In this document: positions 46,620 through 60,800 of the stretch, in pieces | Layout: every line of letters starts with the position of its first letter | Position numbering within the stretch: the stretch's first letter is position 1 | Origin: Tridacna crocea | Lineage: Eukaryota; Mollusca; Bivalvia; Cardiida; Cardiidae | Direction: 5' to 3' | DNA: 64,000 bases | Assembly (NCBI GenBank): GCA_943736015.1 | Contig: OX031062.1 | Location: 26,199,462 to 26,263,461, forward strand | The notes under the pieces: model-generated | Told to the model about the DNA's origin: nothing | Databases searched by the model: none | What the model saw: only the letters and a program-made list of their open reading frames with translations | Program-made: the position numbers and the translations under genes

Positions 46620-48762
46620 GTTCGTTATCAACTCGAAATAAAATTTAACGAACTCGCATGCATAATATAAGTGATATTTCGTAAGAATTGAACATGCGAT
46701 AATATTTTGAAATAGATCTCTTTTTCTTTTTTATTCTAAAACATAAAAAATCCTTCGAAATTAAATTTTGTGCAAAAAAAAACAGTCCAGATCTACTTCA
46801 GTGGTAAATTTTATTTAACCACAAACTTTGACCTACTTATTTCGAAGAATATGGAGGCTTGACATGAACAGGTAAATCCAGGTGAGCTGATTTGACATCG
46901 AAAATATGCTGTCATTACAAACATTTTTTCTTGAATATTCTTGGAAAGACTTAACCATCTTTCGCTACCGATTGTCAATCAAATATTGTACATTTCATTT
47001 CTGTCATAAGACAGGTAGGCTCAGGTGCGGAAATAATAAAAGAATCCGGAAATGATTTCTATTTGAATCCATGTATGAGTCATGATAATTATTTATACAA
47101 TAGCTATAATTCAATTTGTGAACTATAATTGTTATTTCCTTGTGTCCCAAGATCTCCTTAACTAAATGATAGTAAAATTAAACAAGAATTTTCAATATAT
47201 ATGGTACATGTGTCGTGGAACAGAATGAAAGTCATTTCGACACCCTGTCATTTCGACACGTTTTTGGTCGATTCAACCTCTTGTACAATTTTCTTTTTAA
47301 AATCGTCAATTTCGACTCACGATTTTTGTCCAAGCACCGTTTTAGATCTCAGTTTCTATCATTAAATGGCTTCAATTTTATGAGATATCGCATGCTCTTC
47401 TCCTAGGCCCCATTTCACCAAGATAGTTGCACACAAAATTTGGGTAAGTTTTACATATATTGTAAGGTAAATCCACCAAAACTTGGACAGCGTCAATATT
47501 CGGTCATCAGGGGAAAAAATATATTATGGGCTTTTCACAGCTGGAAATGTCACAACAGCTTCGTTGACTCCTACAGCGTTTATTGAGCAAATCTTATTAA
47601 ATACGGAGTCTTAACAGAGCACCGATTATGTTTATACATAGAGTTATGACATAACACCCACTTTCTTTCTGATGCAAACAGAAACTTCCAACGACCGAGT
47701 CGTTCCAACAAGAGGTATATGCAGGACTTTTACATGGTTGTTTGGGACATTATGCAAAAAAAATCTAAACAATGAAATTAAATGCTACTTAGAGATCTGA
47801 TAAACGTCATTAAACGAAGAAATGACAGTCTTCCTAAGAAATAGTAGGAAAAAATTGAAGTGTCTGAATATCAACGATCTTTTCGATAAGTCGTTAGAAG
47901 TCGTACAGGAAAAAAAGTGAATTCAATAGAAAACCGACACCTTTGAAATGGATCTTTCAGTTTAAAAAGAAACTAAATGTATTTTAATGTTTTTGAAACA
48001 AAACATTCTAATAGATCTTTCTCTCATTAGTAACAATAATCTCTACAGAGTGGGCAATGAGCAAGGCTTTAGAAGCTCTGTTCAAAGAGGAAAGTGGGAA
48101 AGGATGGATATACAATAGAGGCCAGTGAAATTCTCTTTTTGAAAGAGTCTGATTAACCTTTCCCTGATAGATATTTGTTTAACACATATAAGGAGGAGAC
48201 CTTTGTCTTTAAAAAAAGAATGGTTGGAAAAGGTTAAATTGCTCATAACATGGAAAATTTTCTGTCCAAACTTATACGATTGCATGTCCGAAGTTTAACA
48301 AAGTTTGTCTGAATTATGCAGTTGAGCACAAGAGCACATGTTCTCCTATTTTTCGGGTTAATTTCGACCTTATTATTGTTCCAGTTATAAAGTACAAAAC
48401 TGTAATGAACAAATTATCAAGAGAGGTCACCCGACAATGATTCGTCTCAAGTTCAAGCTCTCAGCGATGGTTTATGTGAGCACCAATGATTTTTGTCCGA
48501 ATTTTGGCGGATTTACCCTTTAGTGGCATTAATCTGTTACAAAATAGATGAAAACTTCCATGATAGTTTTCATTTGTCTCATGGCAGATTAAAGCCACTG
48601 TCTACTATACTTATGTTTAACTTACAATTTTTTTTTGTAACTACCTTAGTGAAACAGAGCCCTGGTAAATTGTGCTGTTTAAGTTTTAAAATGAAATGAA
48701 AGAAATTCTTGCAAAAGGTAGCCAGAGGGAACCATGTATTTGTTATATTTCTTCCTTTGCAG
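46620..48762. other. Quiet region upstream of neuroglian
   Basis: Nearly free of the window's repeat families. It holds a short direct repeat GTCATTTCGACAC (about 47231-47261). It may contain intronic or regulatory sequence of the downstream gene; nothing decisive is visible. Confidence 0.4.
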
Positions 48763-48826
48763 TTACTGAAGATGCATCTTTATAGCTTTATCATAAGTTT
48801 TATCGGAATACTTTCGGTTCATGCTG
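48763..48826 (+). CDS. Nrg: Exon 1 (coding): start codon and signal peptide
   Basis: The ATG is at 48772, nine bases after an acceptor (pyrimidine tract then CAG at 48760-48762). It encodes MHLYSFIISFIGILSVHA, a hydrophobic signal peptide, and ends in phase 1 before GTAAGT. Confidence 0.85.
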
Positions 48827-51800
48827 GTAAGTTGCTTTTATCATTATAGTTTTATTACTGATATTTGAAACAGTTGTTTAACTATAGTCATACAACACCA
48901 GTGTTCCCACTAACGCAAATTACTGTGTAAATCCCATTACAGATTTGAAATTCATGTAACAAATTTTGGTTGCACGCGAGACCTCACATAAGAAAAAATG
49001 TAAAAAAAAGAAAGCCATTATCTGCTTATCTTGTGTAAAATAACAGGTTTTGAAGTTTTTTGACAACTTTTAAGTGTAGCCTTGAATTAAAAAGCTAGTG
49101 TGAACACTGAATAGTTTTAATCCTTTGCCAGACAATCCAAAGATTGCACAGTACGTCCTAAGGAGGAACGCTTTTTCAAATATTCAGTGAACGAGACTAA
49201 AATGCTTATGACAACATTTTCTTCTTTTTGAACAATATATTATTCCACTTTTATCAGAGCCACATAATTTGTTAACTAGAGTCTGCAAATGTTTTCAATA
49301 TGAATGATTCTGAAATGCGTCTGCCTGGGTTTTCCATGACACACAAATCCTGCATTATTGACATGATTTTAACTGAAATGACCCCCAAAATAAATAACAT
49401 TGCATCATCAATGGCTCAACTTATAATGAAGGTGACACACCCAAAGAAATCTGAGAAATAGCCAGTGACTGAGTGAGAACCTTTGTATGGATTCAATTGT
49501 CATTTGCTGGCTGCACTTGATTATTCAATATTGTAACCTGGAGAACACAATTTTTCACATCAAAATAACACTTAATGGAAAGTGTGTGTCAGTTTTTTCG
49601 TGCCCCAAAGATAATTAATATGTATTAATGGTGCAAGGGCATACCATGGAATGAACGATGAAGTTGTTTTATATAAGGCAATTTTAAAGGTTAGTTTTCT
49701 TATTTTCTCAGTGAATCGTCCGCCCAATATATATATTCAGCCAGAGGACAAGGACATATATTTTAAGCCTGGTGAGTCTGCAACTATTGTGTGTGTAGCA
49801 GATGGAATTCCAAAGCCAACGTATGTAAAGCTTTGAAATTAACTTTTATCACTACACTAAAGTAGATTGATTGATTGTATTTAACATCATTTTCATGGTT
49901 ATATCAGTTGTATTGTGACAGGCATTTTTTCTATCCATGCTTTCCCGGAATTTCTTTTCCAGTACTCCATATGATATTCTCCCCAAGCCACTGGTTGCTT
50001 TCCAACATAACTGTGATAAAAAAATGGTCTGCAGTGAGAGAGGAATGAATCCTGCTGCAGTGACTATAATCAGTCCTCAGAAAGATATTGGCGGAACAAG
50101 GGATCGAACTAGCAGCCCCTTGTTCTTTGGTCTGTTTGTTATTTGTTTGTTTTCTTTCTAATGGATTCATATATTATGCAAAGGTATATACATGTAATCA
50201 AACAACAATAGGCCAAGTTAGAATTTGTCATTGCCACATAATCATAAGTTTTATGGATTGGAGGAAAAAATCTGTTGAAAACAAAAGGAGAAAAAGCAGT
50301 AAGTAGCACTTTCCTCTTTCAAACACAAAATTCCCACAATTTGATCTGCATCATTTTATCCGTCATCTGCAAATGTTTTGGACTCAAAGAAATTCACAGT
50401 TTTGACGTTCGGTAAAGAGTCGAGGGAAAACCCTTTAAAAATATTATGCAGGTCTTTGTTGTTTTCTTTTTAATTCAGCAGTTTTTGAAGAAAACATGGA
50501 GGTATTTTTGTAGTCCTGGCGTCATCATTGTCTGTGATTGTCTGGGTTGTGCAAAAGCTTTTACATTTTAAAATATCTCTATCATCTTAACCCCTTACCA
50601 AACGACAATATTTTAGGCCTGTCCAAACTGAAAGCATTTGCAGACGACAAAATAAAAGTGATCAAAAATTGTAGATGTGTAGATGTGAAGGGAAGAAAAC
50701 TCTGTGGGAAAAAGAGAAAATGCTGGTAACAGCATTTTCTCCTTTTCCCACAATGTTTTCCAAAGGCTTTTTTCTCAGGGTCGTGAAAAGTAGTGATTGT
50801 GTGGTAATGGGATATAAGCTATTCACTTCAAAGTTGTATGAGTGTTTAACTATTGACCCATTACCCCACAATCCCTACTTTTGACAATCCTGAGAAAGAA
50901 GCCTTTTTAAAACATTGTGGGAAAAGGACAAAATGCTGGTAGCTAGCATTTTCTCCTTTTCCCACAATGCTTTCTACCCATCTCAAAACAAATTTCAAAT
51001 TTTTGGAATAACCTAAAATTTTGTCATTTGGACATGAGTTAACTCATTACCAAATGACAAAATTTTAGGTTTGTTCAAGTCGAAAGCATTTACAGACGAC
51101 AAAATAAAAGTGAATGAAAATTAGAAATTTATTTTGTGCATGTTAGAAAACATTGTGGGAAAAGGAGAAAATGCTGGTAACCAGCATTTTCTCCTTTTCC
51201 CACAATGTTTTCTAAAGGCTTCTTTCTCAGGGTCGTCAAAAGTAGGGATTAAGTTGTAATGGGTTAAAAGGGGAGCCCATACTACAGAGGCAGGTAATTA
51301 TGATGATATTTTGTTGTACAGTTATGCCCCTTTTTGACTAACAGCAACAGTTATTACAGTTGAGCCTTGGCACTAGTATGCAGTGCTCTTGTTTTGCTTT
51401 GATGGGGTGTATCTACTTACACAAGTTTACTCATAACCAGAACAATCATAGCTTTTTAACTCTTTACCACACAACAGAATTGTAGACAATTCTAAATTGA
51501 AAGCATTTGGAGATGACAAAACAAACATGACTTAAAAATTGAAAACTGCTTTGGGAATGGTAGAAAACATTGTGGGAAAAGGAGAAAATGCTGGTTACCA
51601 GCATTTTCTCCTTTTCCCACAATGTTTTCAAAGGGCTTCTTTCCCAAAGTCATTAAAAGTTGGGATTGTGTGGTAAAGAGTTAAAAGAATGTTGAAATTA
51701 ATATATTTATAGATACACATGGCAAAGAAATGCGGAAAAGTTTAACCCAAGTGGTAACGATGATCGTATTGTCCAGCTTCCCAACCAAGGTACCATAGTG

Positions 51801-54800
51801 TTCAATAGCCCAGAACCCAAAGATGAAGGTATCTTTCAGTGTTTTGCCGACAACGGATATGGTATATCAGCTTCGGTGAAAATCAATTTCAGGGAGGCAA
51901 AACTTGCCAGATTTTCTTATGAAGAAAGTCAGGTAAGAATTAGAATTATTTACTGGTCCCTCTGAATTTTGTTTCAATGAGTTTCTTAACCCACATACTG
52001 ATAAGTATGTGAAATGAAACTTACAAGCCAATAGAAAAAATCCTATTAATAATGCAATTTTGAGCTTACTTTTTTAGAGAAAAATATCTCCATAGCAGAC
52101 AACATAGATTTAAGATCGGACAACTTGGAAAATGTAGTCTGATCTTAATTTGTACTGTCTGCAAATTGTCAGTGAGTTGCTCTGAGCAGCCTAGGCATTG
52201 AGTAGATATACCCCCCGAAACAAATTTGTGGCAGTTTCCATTGAGACTTTCTTATGAAATACTACTGTATGTATTATTTAAATCATGCTCCGTGAAAAAG
52301 GGGTTTAACTCATTACCAAACGACAATATTATAGACTTGCCCAAATTGAAAGCATTTGCAGATGACAAAATAAAAATGACTGAAAATTTGAAGTTTTTTT
52401 TTTTGAAGGGTAGAAAACATTGTAGGAATAGGAGAAAATGCTGGTTACCAGCATTTTCTCCTTTTCCCACAATGTTTCCTAAAGGCTTCTTTCTCAGGGG
52501 CAACAAAAATAGGGATTGTGTGGTAATGGGTTAATGCATTAGTGAAAAGTATCAACCCTATATTGACTTCTGTAGTCCATGCAGGCTGATATGGGTGACA
52601 GGTTGAAAGTTGCTGTTTGTAAATTTTGTGTGTGCAAGTATCATTTTACTTGAATATACCGTTAGTTTCTAGATGAAACAGATTTTATGGATCCATGATT
52701 ATGTTGCTGGTTACCAGCATTTTCTTTTTTTCCTACATTGTTTTCAAAAGGCTTCTTTCTAAGGGTCGTTAAAAGTCGGGATTGTGTAGTAAAGAAGGCC
52801 CAGTGGGGACCAAAGGTAAATATTAATGCAGCAGCTGACAATTGAATGGACAATGCAATAACAGATTCTTATCTTCACAGTAGTTTCTATACTTGTTAAT
52901 AGTATTATTTGACTATAATTTCACTTGGGTATCTTCACAGTAGTTTGTATGTATACTTGTTAATGGTATTGTTTGACCATAATTTCATTTTTACACCCAC
53001 ATTGTGAACTTTTGGCTTTTACAGCGCCTTTAAAAGAATGGACATTACATACATTATGGTTCTAACTACATGTATATGTAACAGTTACTTAGGTTTAAAT
53101 TTCAGGGTTCAAAGAAAAAAATAATGAGTTGTAAAACTTCTCCCAGCAACTGAAACTGTAACAGACTGTAATGTAATACATTGTCAGACACACAAATGAC
53201 ATCCATACTTTGAAATAGTTTGAATTAAATTCTGCAGTATTTTGACCACCAAATTGTTTACTTTGGCTATAAGTGTACCTTTAACTTAACTCTTTCCCAA
53301 AAAAGCCCTGGTTTTTACGTGTGTGCTGTACAAGTCTTTTGAAAACACTGAGGGAAAAGGAGAAATTGCTCGTAACGAGCAATTTCTCCTTTTCCCACAG
53401 TGTTTTCTAGCCTATTCGAAAACTTTCTGCCATGCTCATCAAGTTCAAAATTGTCATCTGCAAACACTTTGAGTTTGGAACAGTCTAAAATTTGTCATTT
53501 GGGAAATGGTTAAGAATGGGTTTTTTTTTTTTACATAGACACATTATGCTAGGGCTGGGCTGGCCCTCACCTTACCTTGTGTTCCGCCAGTCAGTTTCCC
53601 ACCAGCAGACGTCTTCTGGGTTGTGAAGGAACGTGATGGGCGATGGCAGGCTATCAATTTTAACAAACGTGTCTCTATGGACTTGGAAGGTGATTGCAAA
53701 CATGTTAAATTATTTTTTATGTTTCATGATGTAAACCTATTAACATACTGTTCTGTGTTTTAATAACCCTGGTGTGTTTGCATTTGGGTAACTTCCCTAT
53801 TTTTCATGAGATCAAAATAACATCACTGAACTTATTTGAATACATTGTACCTACTTGACACACATTCCTTATCAAACGACTTTCCACAAGCATTCTCAAA
53901 TGTCTGGGATGAAATCTAACAATACCTGTTCAGACTTTGTATTGCATAAAGGATATACAGGTAAGAATTTTTTAATACTTTTCTCTTTTATTTATTTGTG
54001 GTGTGCACGCTGCTGCCCAACTTAATTCAGTGAATGAAAAAAAAAAAAAGTTTGGAATGATTATAAAAGTCTACATAGCTGCCCATTTATACATGGCCTT
54101 TAGAATAATATTTTTATCTGTAATATCTTATTTTTCAATCATTTTTTTCCAGGGAGGTTGAGATTCACAAATGTACAGAAATCAGATGAACAGGGAGGAA
54201 GGGCATATGCTTGTATGGCCATTAATTACTTCATGAGAAGTAATGAAATGGGTCCAGAGCACAGAGTTGTTGTGTTAGGAAGTAAGTGCATAACAGAGCT
54301 CCAGAAAGTGGGAGTGATTTTGATTTCAAAGTTGAAAATATCAATAATTCTCCACTAAACCCTATGTTATGGGTACTCATTAGAATCATCTCATAGGGTT
54401 TGGAAGAGAAATAAAGAATTTAGAATACTTTCGCTCCCTCTTATATGGACCTCTGCATAATACAGTAAAAAGCCAAGATTGACTCTTTACCTCATGAGAA
54501 AATTTTTGACTGGTCCAAATTGAAAGCATTTGCAGGCGACAAAATATAGGTGACTGAAAAAATGAAATTTGATCTGGGATGGGTAGAAAACACTGTGGGA
54601 AAGGAGAAAATGCTGGTTACCAGCATTTTCTCCTTTTTCCTACAGTGTTTTCAAAAGGCTTCTCTGTCAGGGGCGTCAGAAGTAGGGATTATGTGGTAAT
54701 GGGTTAACTCTTTACCACATGATTTTTCAAGTTTAAGATGTTGACCTTAGAAACAGGTCATTTGAAAACATTGTGGGAAAGGTAGAAAATGCTGGTAACC

Positions 54801-57800
54801 AGCATTTTCTCCCTTTCCCACAATGTTTTCTACTCTTTCAAAGGAAAATATCATCATTTTTTTCCTTATTTGAATGCTGTCAGTTTTGACAAGTCTAAAA
54901 TTATGTTGTGTGGTATAGGGGTTAATCCAGATGAAGGTCGCATTTGGAAACTTCCTAGAAAAAGAAAAAAAAAAAACGCTAAGCACCATTAATTTCTTTT
55001 TTTCTTAGATTATCATTATGTTCTTTTAATTCCTTTACCAAATGAAAAGATACTGAAGTTCTGTACCTCTAAACATGTTCCGCCTTAACCAAATTTAAAG
55101 AACTCGTACAACCTATTAACTGTTATTCAAAACATGAAATTTGCTTTCAAAGGATAGAACACATTGTGGGAAAAGGAAAAAATGCTAGTTATGTGAATTT
55201 TCTTCTTTTCCAACAATGTTTTCATCAGGATTGTTCAAACGTGGGTTTATGTGGTGAATATATTGATAGTTAAATGTCGTGGTCAATCCAAATTAAGACT
55301 CATACTCTTTATTTACTATGGGTGGCTCAGTGGTGAGCATGTCGGACTCATGACCTGATGGTTGTGAGTTCAATACCCGGTTGAGGCAAGCCTTCTTTCA
55401 AGCGTATTTTCGCCCCTCACCTCTGCTGAAGCATGTGAGAAAAGTAGTAGGTGGCTTTGGAAAGAAAATCATTTTAGAACTGGTGTGAGAAAGCCAGGAA
55501 ACATTATGTGGGTCATCGAATGCAATGATATGACCTTAGCTGTTAAAGTAGCATTAAACCTTAATACAACCAACCTTGTCTTGTTTTGATGTCTATCATT
55601 GGGAGCATAATCTAATAATGACTTCAAAATGTAAAGAAAAGTTGAAAATCTTAACAGTTGTTACTCTTTCTTGAAATATGTCATTTGTTTTTCTGTAGAT
55701 ACTGAACAGAAAGTGCCTGCTACTGAGTACTGGACCTCTCCCAACAACCAGTTCTTCTTGAAAGGAAGTACTTTGAAGCTAAAGTGTATTTTTAGTGGAA
55801 AGTAAGTGTCTGATGATATTATTTCAAGCAGAACTTTGACTTTAGGATAGGAAACCCTAAATGGGATTGATGTAACATATACTTGCATCATACAGACTCG
55901 ACTTTGACACAGGTAATTTATAATCCATGCAGGGGGAACCAGCATCTATTGGCTGATCAATTCCGTGATGGAAGATGATGTTACAAGAATGCCATATCCT
56001 AAACTCTTTACCTTACAATCCCGAAGTACTAGAGACAGAAGCCATGGGAATATTGCTAGTACTTTCTAGCCTATGAAAGACCAACTCCACCATTCAAACC
56101 ACATGTAAATTGTCATCTGCAAATTCACAAGTCTACATTTTTGTCTTGTAAAGAGTTTTGTGATTCCTCTAGTGAACAGTTTTGGAGACTGGTATGGAAA
56201 AAGGAGCAACTTCTTATTGCAAGCATTTGCACCTTTCCCCAAATATTTTTCCATACTCTGTTCCTTTTTTATTTCTTCTTCATAAAATAGTTGCAAATTA
56301 GAAAATTGTAAAATGCCCTAATCTGTTAGTTGGCTTGCCCCAAGAGTTTGGTCTCACATATTTATGCAGTATGTCAAATAAAGCCTCCTTTGAACAATGT
56401 TTGTCTTTAAAATCCTGAGAAGACTGAAAAGATTTTGTGAAAATGTGTACAATTGGTTCACCATTATACAATGTTTTCTTTTCAGTCATACCAGACAAAT
56501 GACATTGATTGATTCATATTACTGAGATCATCACAGGATGTTACCATTGACTAGTCTAGCACATTGGGTTTTGATAAAAAGAGTTTTTCACTTAAACTGA
56601 AAAGAAATGTTTTTTTTTTTTTTCAGACTGAAACTGAAACTTAAAACAAATGATTTTGTTTTCAGACTTTTCCAAATTGTAAGCATAAGCAGACTGAAAT
56701 TAGCTCAGGTCATTAGAGTTGTTTTTGATAGTGTATAAAAGATAAGGAGGAAAGGTAAAAATACTGGTCACCAGCATTTTCTACTTTTACCCACAGTGTC
56801 TTTATAAAAACTGTCTAAAGTCTTCCTGTTCAAAGATGTTAAAACTACAGGATTGATGGTGAAAAAGTTAAAGAGACAAACATTTGTAAAATTTGGATCA
56901 TTGTATTTTCCACTTTATTTGTCAATCAGTCCTACACCAGATGTGTACTGGGAGAAACTGAATGGAGAGTTACCAGATAGAGCCAAATTGAAGAGTTTTG
57001 GACAAGAACTGTGGATTACAGACTTACAGCTCTCAGATGCAGGAGACTACGAGTGCATGGGTTTGAATACAGAGACTACCAAGAGGCCGACCAAGGCCTA
57101 TACTATCATGGTTGAATGTAAGTAGTGGTTGATCCTTACCATATGGTGCTTTGCTCAATTTTTTTTTCTCATAGGTGGCGAATGAAGAAAGTTATGCCTC
57201 CTGCTTTAGGCTGTTTGACCTTATACTGTCATATTTGAACTATATACCAAATGAAAACAATTGTGACATGTCCAAATTGGAAGCATTTGCAGACAATAAT
57301 TTAGATTTGGCTCATATTGCTGAATTTTTTTCTAAACAGGTAGAAAATATTGTGGGAAAAGGAAAAAAATGCTTGTGTCCATCATTTTCTCTTTTTCCAT
57401 CAATATTTTCACAAGGAGTTTCTTTGAGTTGTTAGTTGACCCTGTACCCCATAGATACTCATTTTGAGGACAGATTTTGAGGACAGGTTTTGAAAACATT
57501 GTGGGAAAAGGAGAAATTGCTCGTAATGAGCAATTTCTCCTTTTCCCACAACGTTTTCCACTCAATCAGATATTTGTATCCTCATTTGTCCATATTTTTG
57601 ACATCATATCTTTATTTGATGCTGAAAAGGAAGAGCCTGAAATTGGCATATCTGGTAAAGGGCTAAGGGTTAATGCTTACTAAACATCATTTGGACCTGC
57701 ATACTGTAAGGAGCGGGGCTAAGCCTGGTAGCACGGTTGATAGGATACAGGACTTGGGGTCAGGGAGTTGCTGGTTTGATCCCAGCTTGGCCAATTTCTG

Positions 57801-60800
57801 TCTGAGAATGGTAGTCATTGCAATATTGCTCCTCTGTCATCATTAATCATTTTGTAGACAATGGTTATGTGGGAAAGCAGCCAGTGGCTTGGGAAGAATA
57901 TTGTGTAAAGTACTTGTTACAAAAATGTCAGCATGGATAGGTACACTGACCACTGCAATATAACTGGAATTGTGTTGAAAAACATCATAAAAGATTTTAT
58001 AAAAATACCAAACAAATAATGTAGGGGTGTAAAATACCAAACAAATAATGTAGGGGTGTAAGGAGATTGTATAGGTTAATATTTTGTGAAAGAATTCTGT
58101 GTTTTGAGGATCCTGTGGAAAGAAACTTTTCAGCATTATGTTTTGCTTCTTCAAAGAAAAATTTCGGCTACTTTTGGTTTGTCATCTGCAAAATTTTGTG
58201 GTTTGACAGAAATGAAACAATAGATTATCTTTAACAACTGTAGCATTCTTCTATTGTAGCTAATTTAACCAATTTCTGCTTTGCTTTGACATTCTAATAA
58301 TAACAAAATAAAAAAAAAAGAAATTGCATTTATCAGCGTATTGTGGTCATTTTTGTGCATGGAAAATGTCTCATGCCTTTTTTTTCTTGGTGATCTAGGG
58401 ATTTGTTATAACTCAGTTGTACATCTATCGTTTCAGCTGGTCCATTCTGGGTTGATGAACCAATAGATATAGAAGCAGGTGAAGGAGAAAAAGCCACTTT
58501 TATATGTCAGGCAGATGGTGTGCCTAAACCCACGTACACCTGGTACATCAATGGGGTACCCTTAGAAAGTAGGTATCGTGAAATAGTTAATAAGCAGCGT
58601 ATCAGCTTTATTGCAGCTAACTTTATTATACTACAAAGGAATTTCTGGTGATAGGATTATATGCCCCGAATATATAAGTATCATGTACACTGGCAAAACC
58701 AACGTAAAGGTAGTTTCCCTTTTGGGAGCCCTGTTAACATGACTACACTATCAACACATCATCCATTTTAAGCCAAACAAGAGGTAAAATGCTTAACAAA
58801 CATTGAAGTGGTAAAACTTTGCAGTATAATAAATCTGTTGTATCTTCAGGTGGCAGGGGACTTGGGAACTTGTTCGTGGCTATGGTGGATCATGATTCAC
58901 CACAGCCGTGAATAAGTTTCCCAGTCCTTGCTGCCTGACTGTACAACTAATATTGTCACACTTTACTTCACTTTTGACTGCCAGAATAGTAATTACAATT
59001 ATAGGTACCTTTGCTTACTGTGTATATTTGGAGTGGACTGCTTGAATGGTGCAGTTTACTTTGTGATGTACACATGTATTTTTTAGAGACATTATTTGCT
59101 GAAATATACAGCTCATGAAGTCTTTATCTAAAATGTCAGGTGGATTTAGACATCTAGAGGTTTTTGTTTCTTAGAGTTAAGACAAACTTTCTCAGTTTCA
59201 GTGGATTGTATTTTGATTGCACTTAAAGTGCCCTCTCTAATTCTATTTTAATAGGTGTTCGTGACCAGCGGATAAACAGTTCTAGATTCAGCACTCCAAA
59301 TCAGAACAATATCACACTGTCCAATTTGAACCTCGAGGATCATATGAATATTCAGTGTAATGCTACAAACAAGCATGACTATGTCTGGGCAGATGTCTAC
59401 CTTAATGTTCTAGGTACAGTGATAATTTGTAACATATTTTTAGCCAAGCTAGGCTTAGCCTTAACCCTCTCCCAATCGGTAAATTTTGGACCACATCGAA
59501 CTGAAAGCATTCTGCGGATGACATCTAACCAGTTGCTAAAAAGAGGATTTTTCTATATAATGGGGTAGAAAACATTGTGGGAAAAGGAGAAAATGCTGGT
59601 TACCAGCATTTTCTCCTTTACCCACAGTGTTTTCAAAAGGCTTCTTTCTCAGGGGCGTCAGGTTTCTGTTCCTGACCTGTAAAAACCAGGGAATGTTTGG
59701 GAAAGGATTAAGGCAATAGGCTGAAACCCAGGGGCAAATCTATGTTGTCAACTTATTAGGAAAGGTAAAGAGAAATTTATGGGTAAGGGAAAACTATCAT
59801 AACCCATGGATTTTATCCTTGCAATCAAAAGTAACTTGTTGTTCCTTGACTGTCCTAATGACCTGTTCCCTGTGAATACCTCACACATGTGCATGTGAAA
59901 AAAATTTTATAGGCTTCAGTCAGCATAAAACTGTCTTTCATGCCTAGAGCACAAAGCACTATATGGCTTGTAACATGCGAAAAGGTGCATTCAAACATTT
60001 GTGTAAAGTTTTGTCTCGAATAAGCCTGCGCAGACCGTTCCAGCTGATCCTAGACAGCACCTTGGGTTAAAATTAGAATTTGCCCTACAGTAGAGTTGCA
60101 TATAATTGAAAACCGCACACAATAGGAAAGTGTTGTCTGGGATCAGCCTGTGCAATCCTGGCTGATCCGAGACTACACTTTACGCAAATGTCTGAATGCA
60201 CATTTTTTACATGTTGCAAGTCATTTGTTGTGTTCAGTCAACCAAAGCCTTTTAATGACAACAAAATGATAAGCTCTGTAGATCTTGTAAATGGGCTGAA
60301 TTATTGATAAATTTCTTTCTATCTTTGGTTTTGCACCCAGCAAGGTCTTGTGTATTATTTGCTGAGAAAATTTGATTGATGGTGATACCTTGATATTATG
60401 TCTGTGATAGTCTGGGCCCTAAAATTTTAAAATATTTACTGAGACTTCTGTTTTATGATCGAAATAGTATGATATTTAATCAGGTTTTTAAATACATGTA
60501 TGTCGTGGGTGACACACCCACAGAAATAATTGATAAGAGGCCTGGTAACTGTTCATCAGTCTTATGTTGGCTGCACCTAGCAGCCAATATATTCTCATTA
60601 TCAAGGAAACCCCTTACAAAAAAGTGTGCTGGTTTGGCTCTGAGGTCAGATTTTTGATACACCTAAGATGAAAATTATGCATAAATGGCCCACGTAAACT
60701 CTCTAGAATGGACCATGTAACTGAAATAATGTAAACAGTGTTGCAAACAGATTTTTCGAGGGGTACAGCAGGAGTTTTCTCAACCTGTAACCAAAGAGTT

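Noticed and set aside
49821-51712. In-frame read-through of neuroglian exon 2 as an alternative terminus
   Set aside because: It meets a stop within a few codons after the donor and the next exon restores the Ig fold.
53930-53952. Possible extra neuroglian exon ending CAGGTAAG
   Set aside because: Exons 4 and 5 join in phase without it and no acceptor with an open frame is evident.
55319-55385. tRNA gene
   Set aside because: A and B boxes are present, but the cloverleaf is incomplete and a shared SINE body follows; same for heads at 1840-1905, 37500-37560 and 57725-57785.
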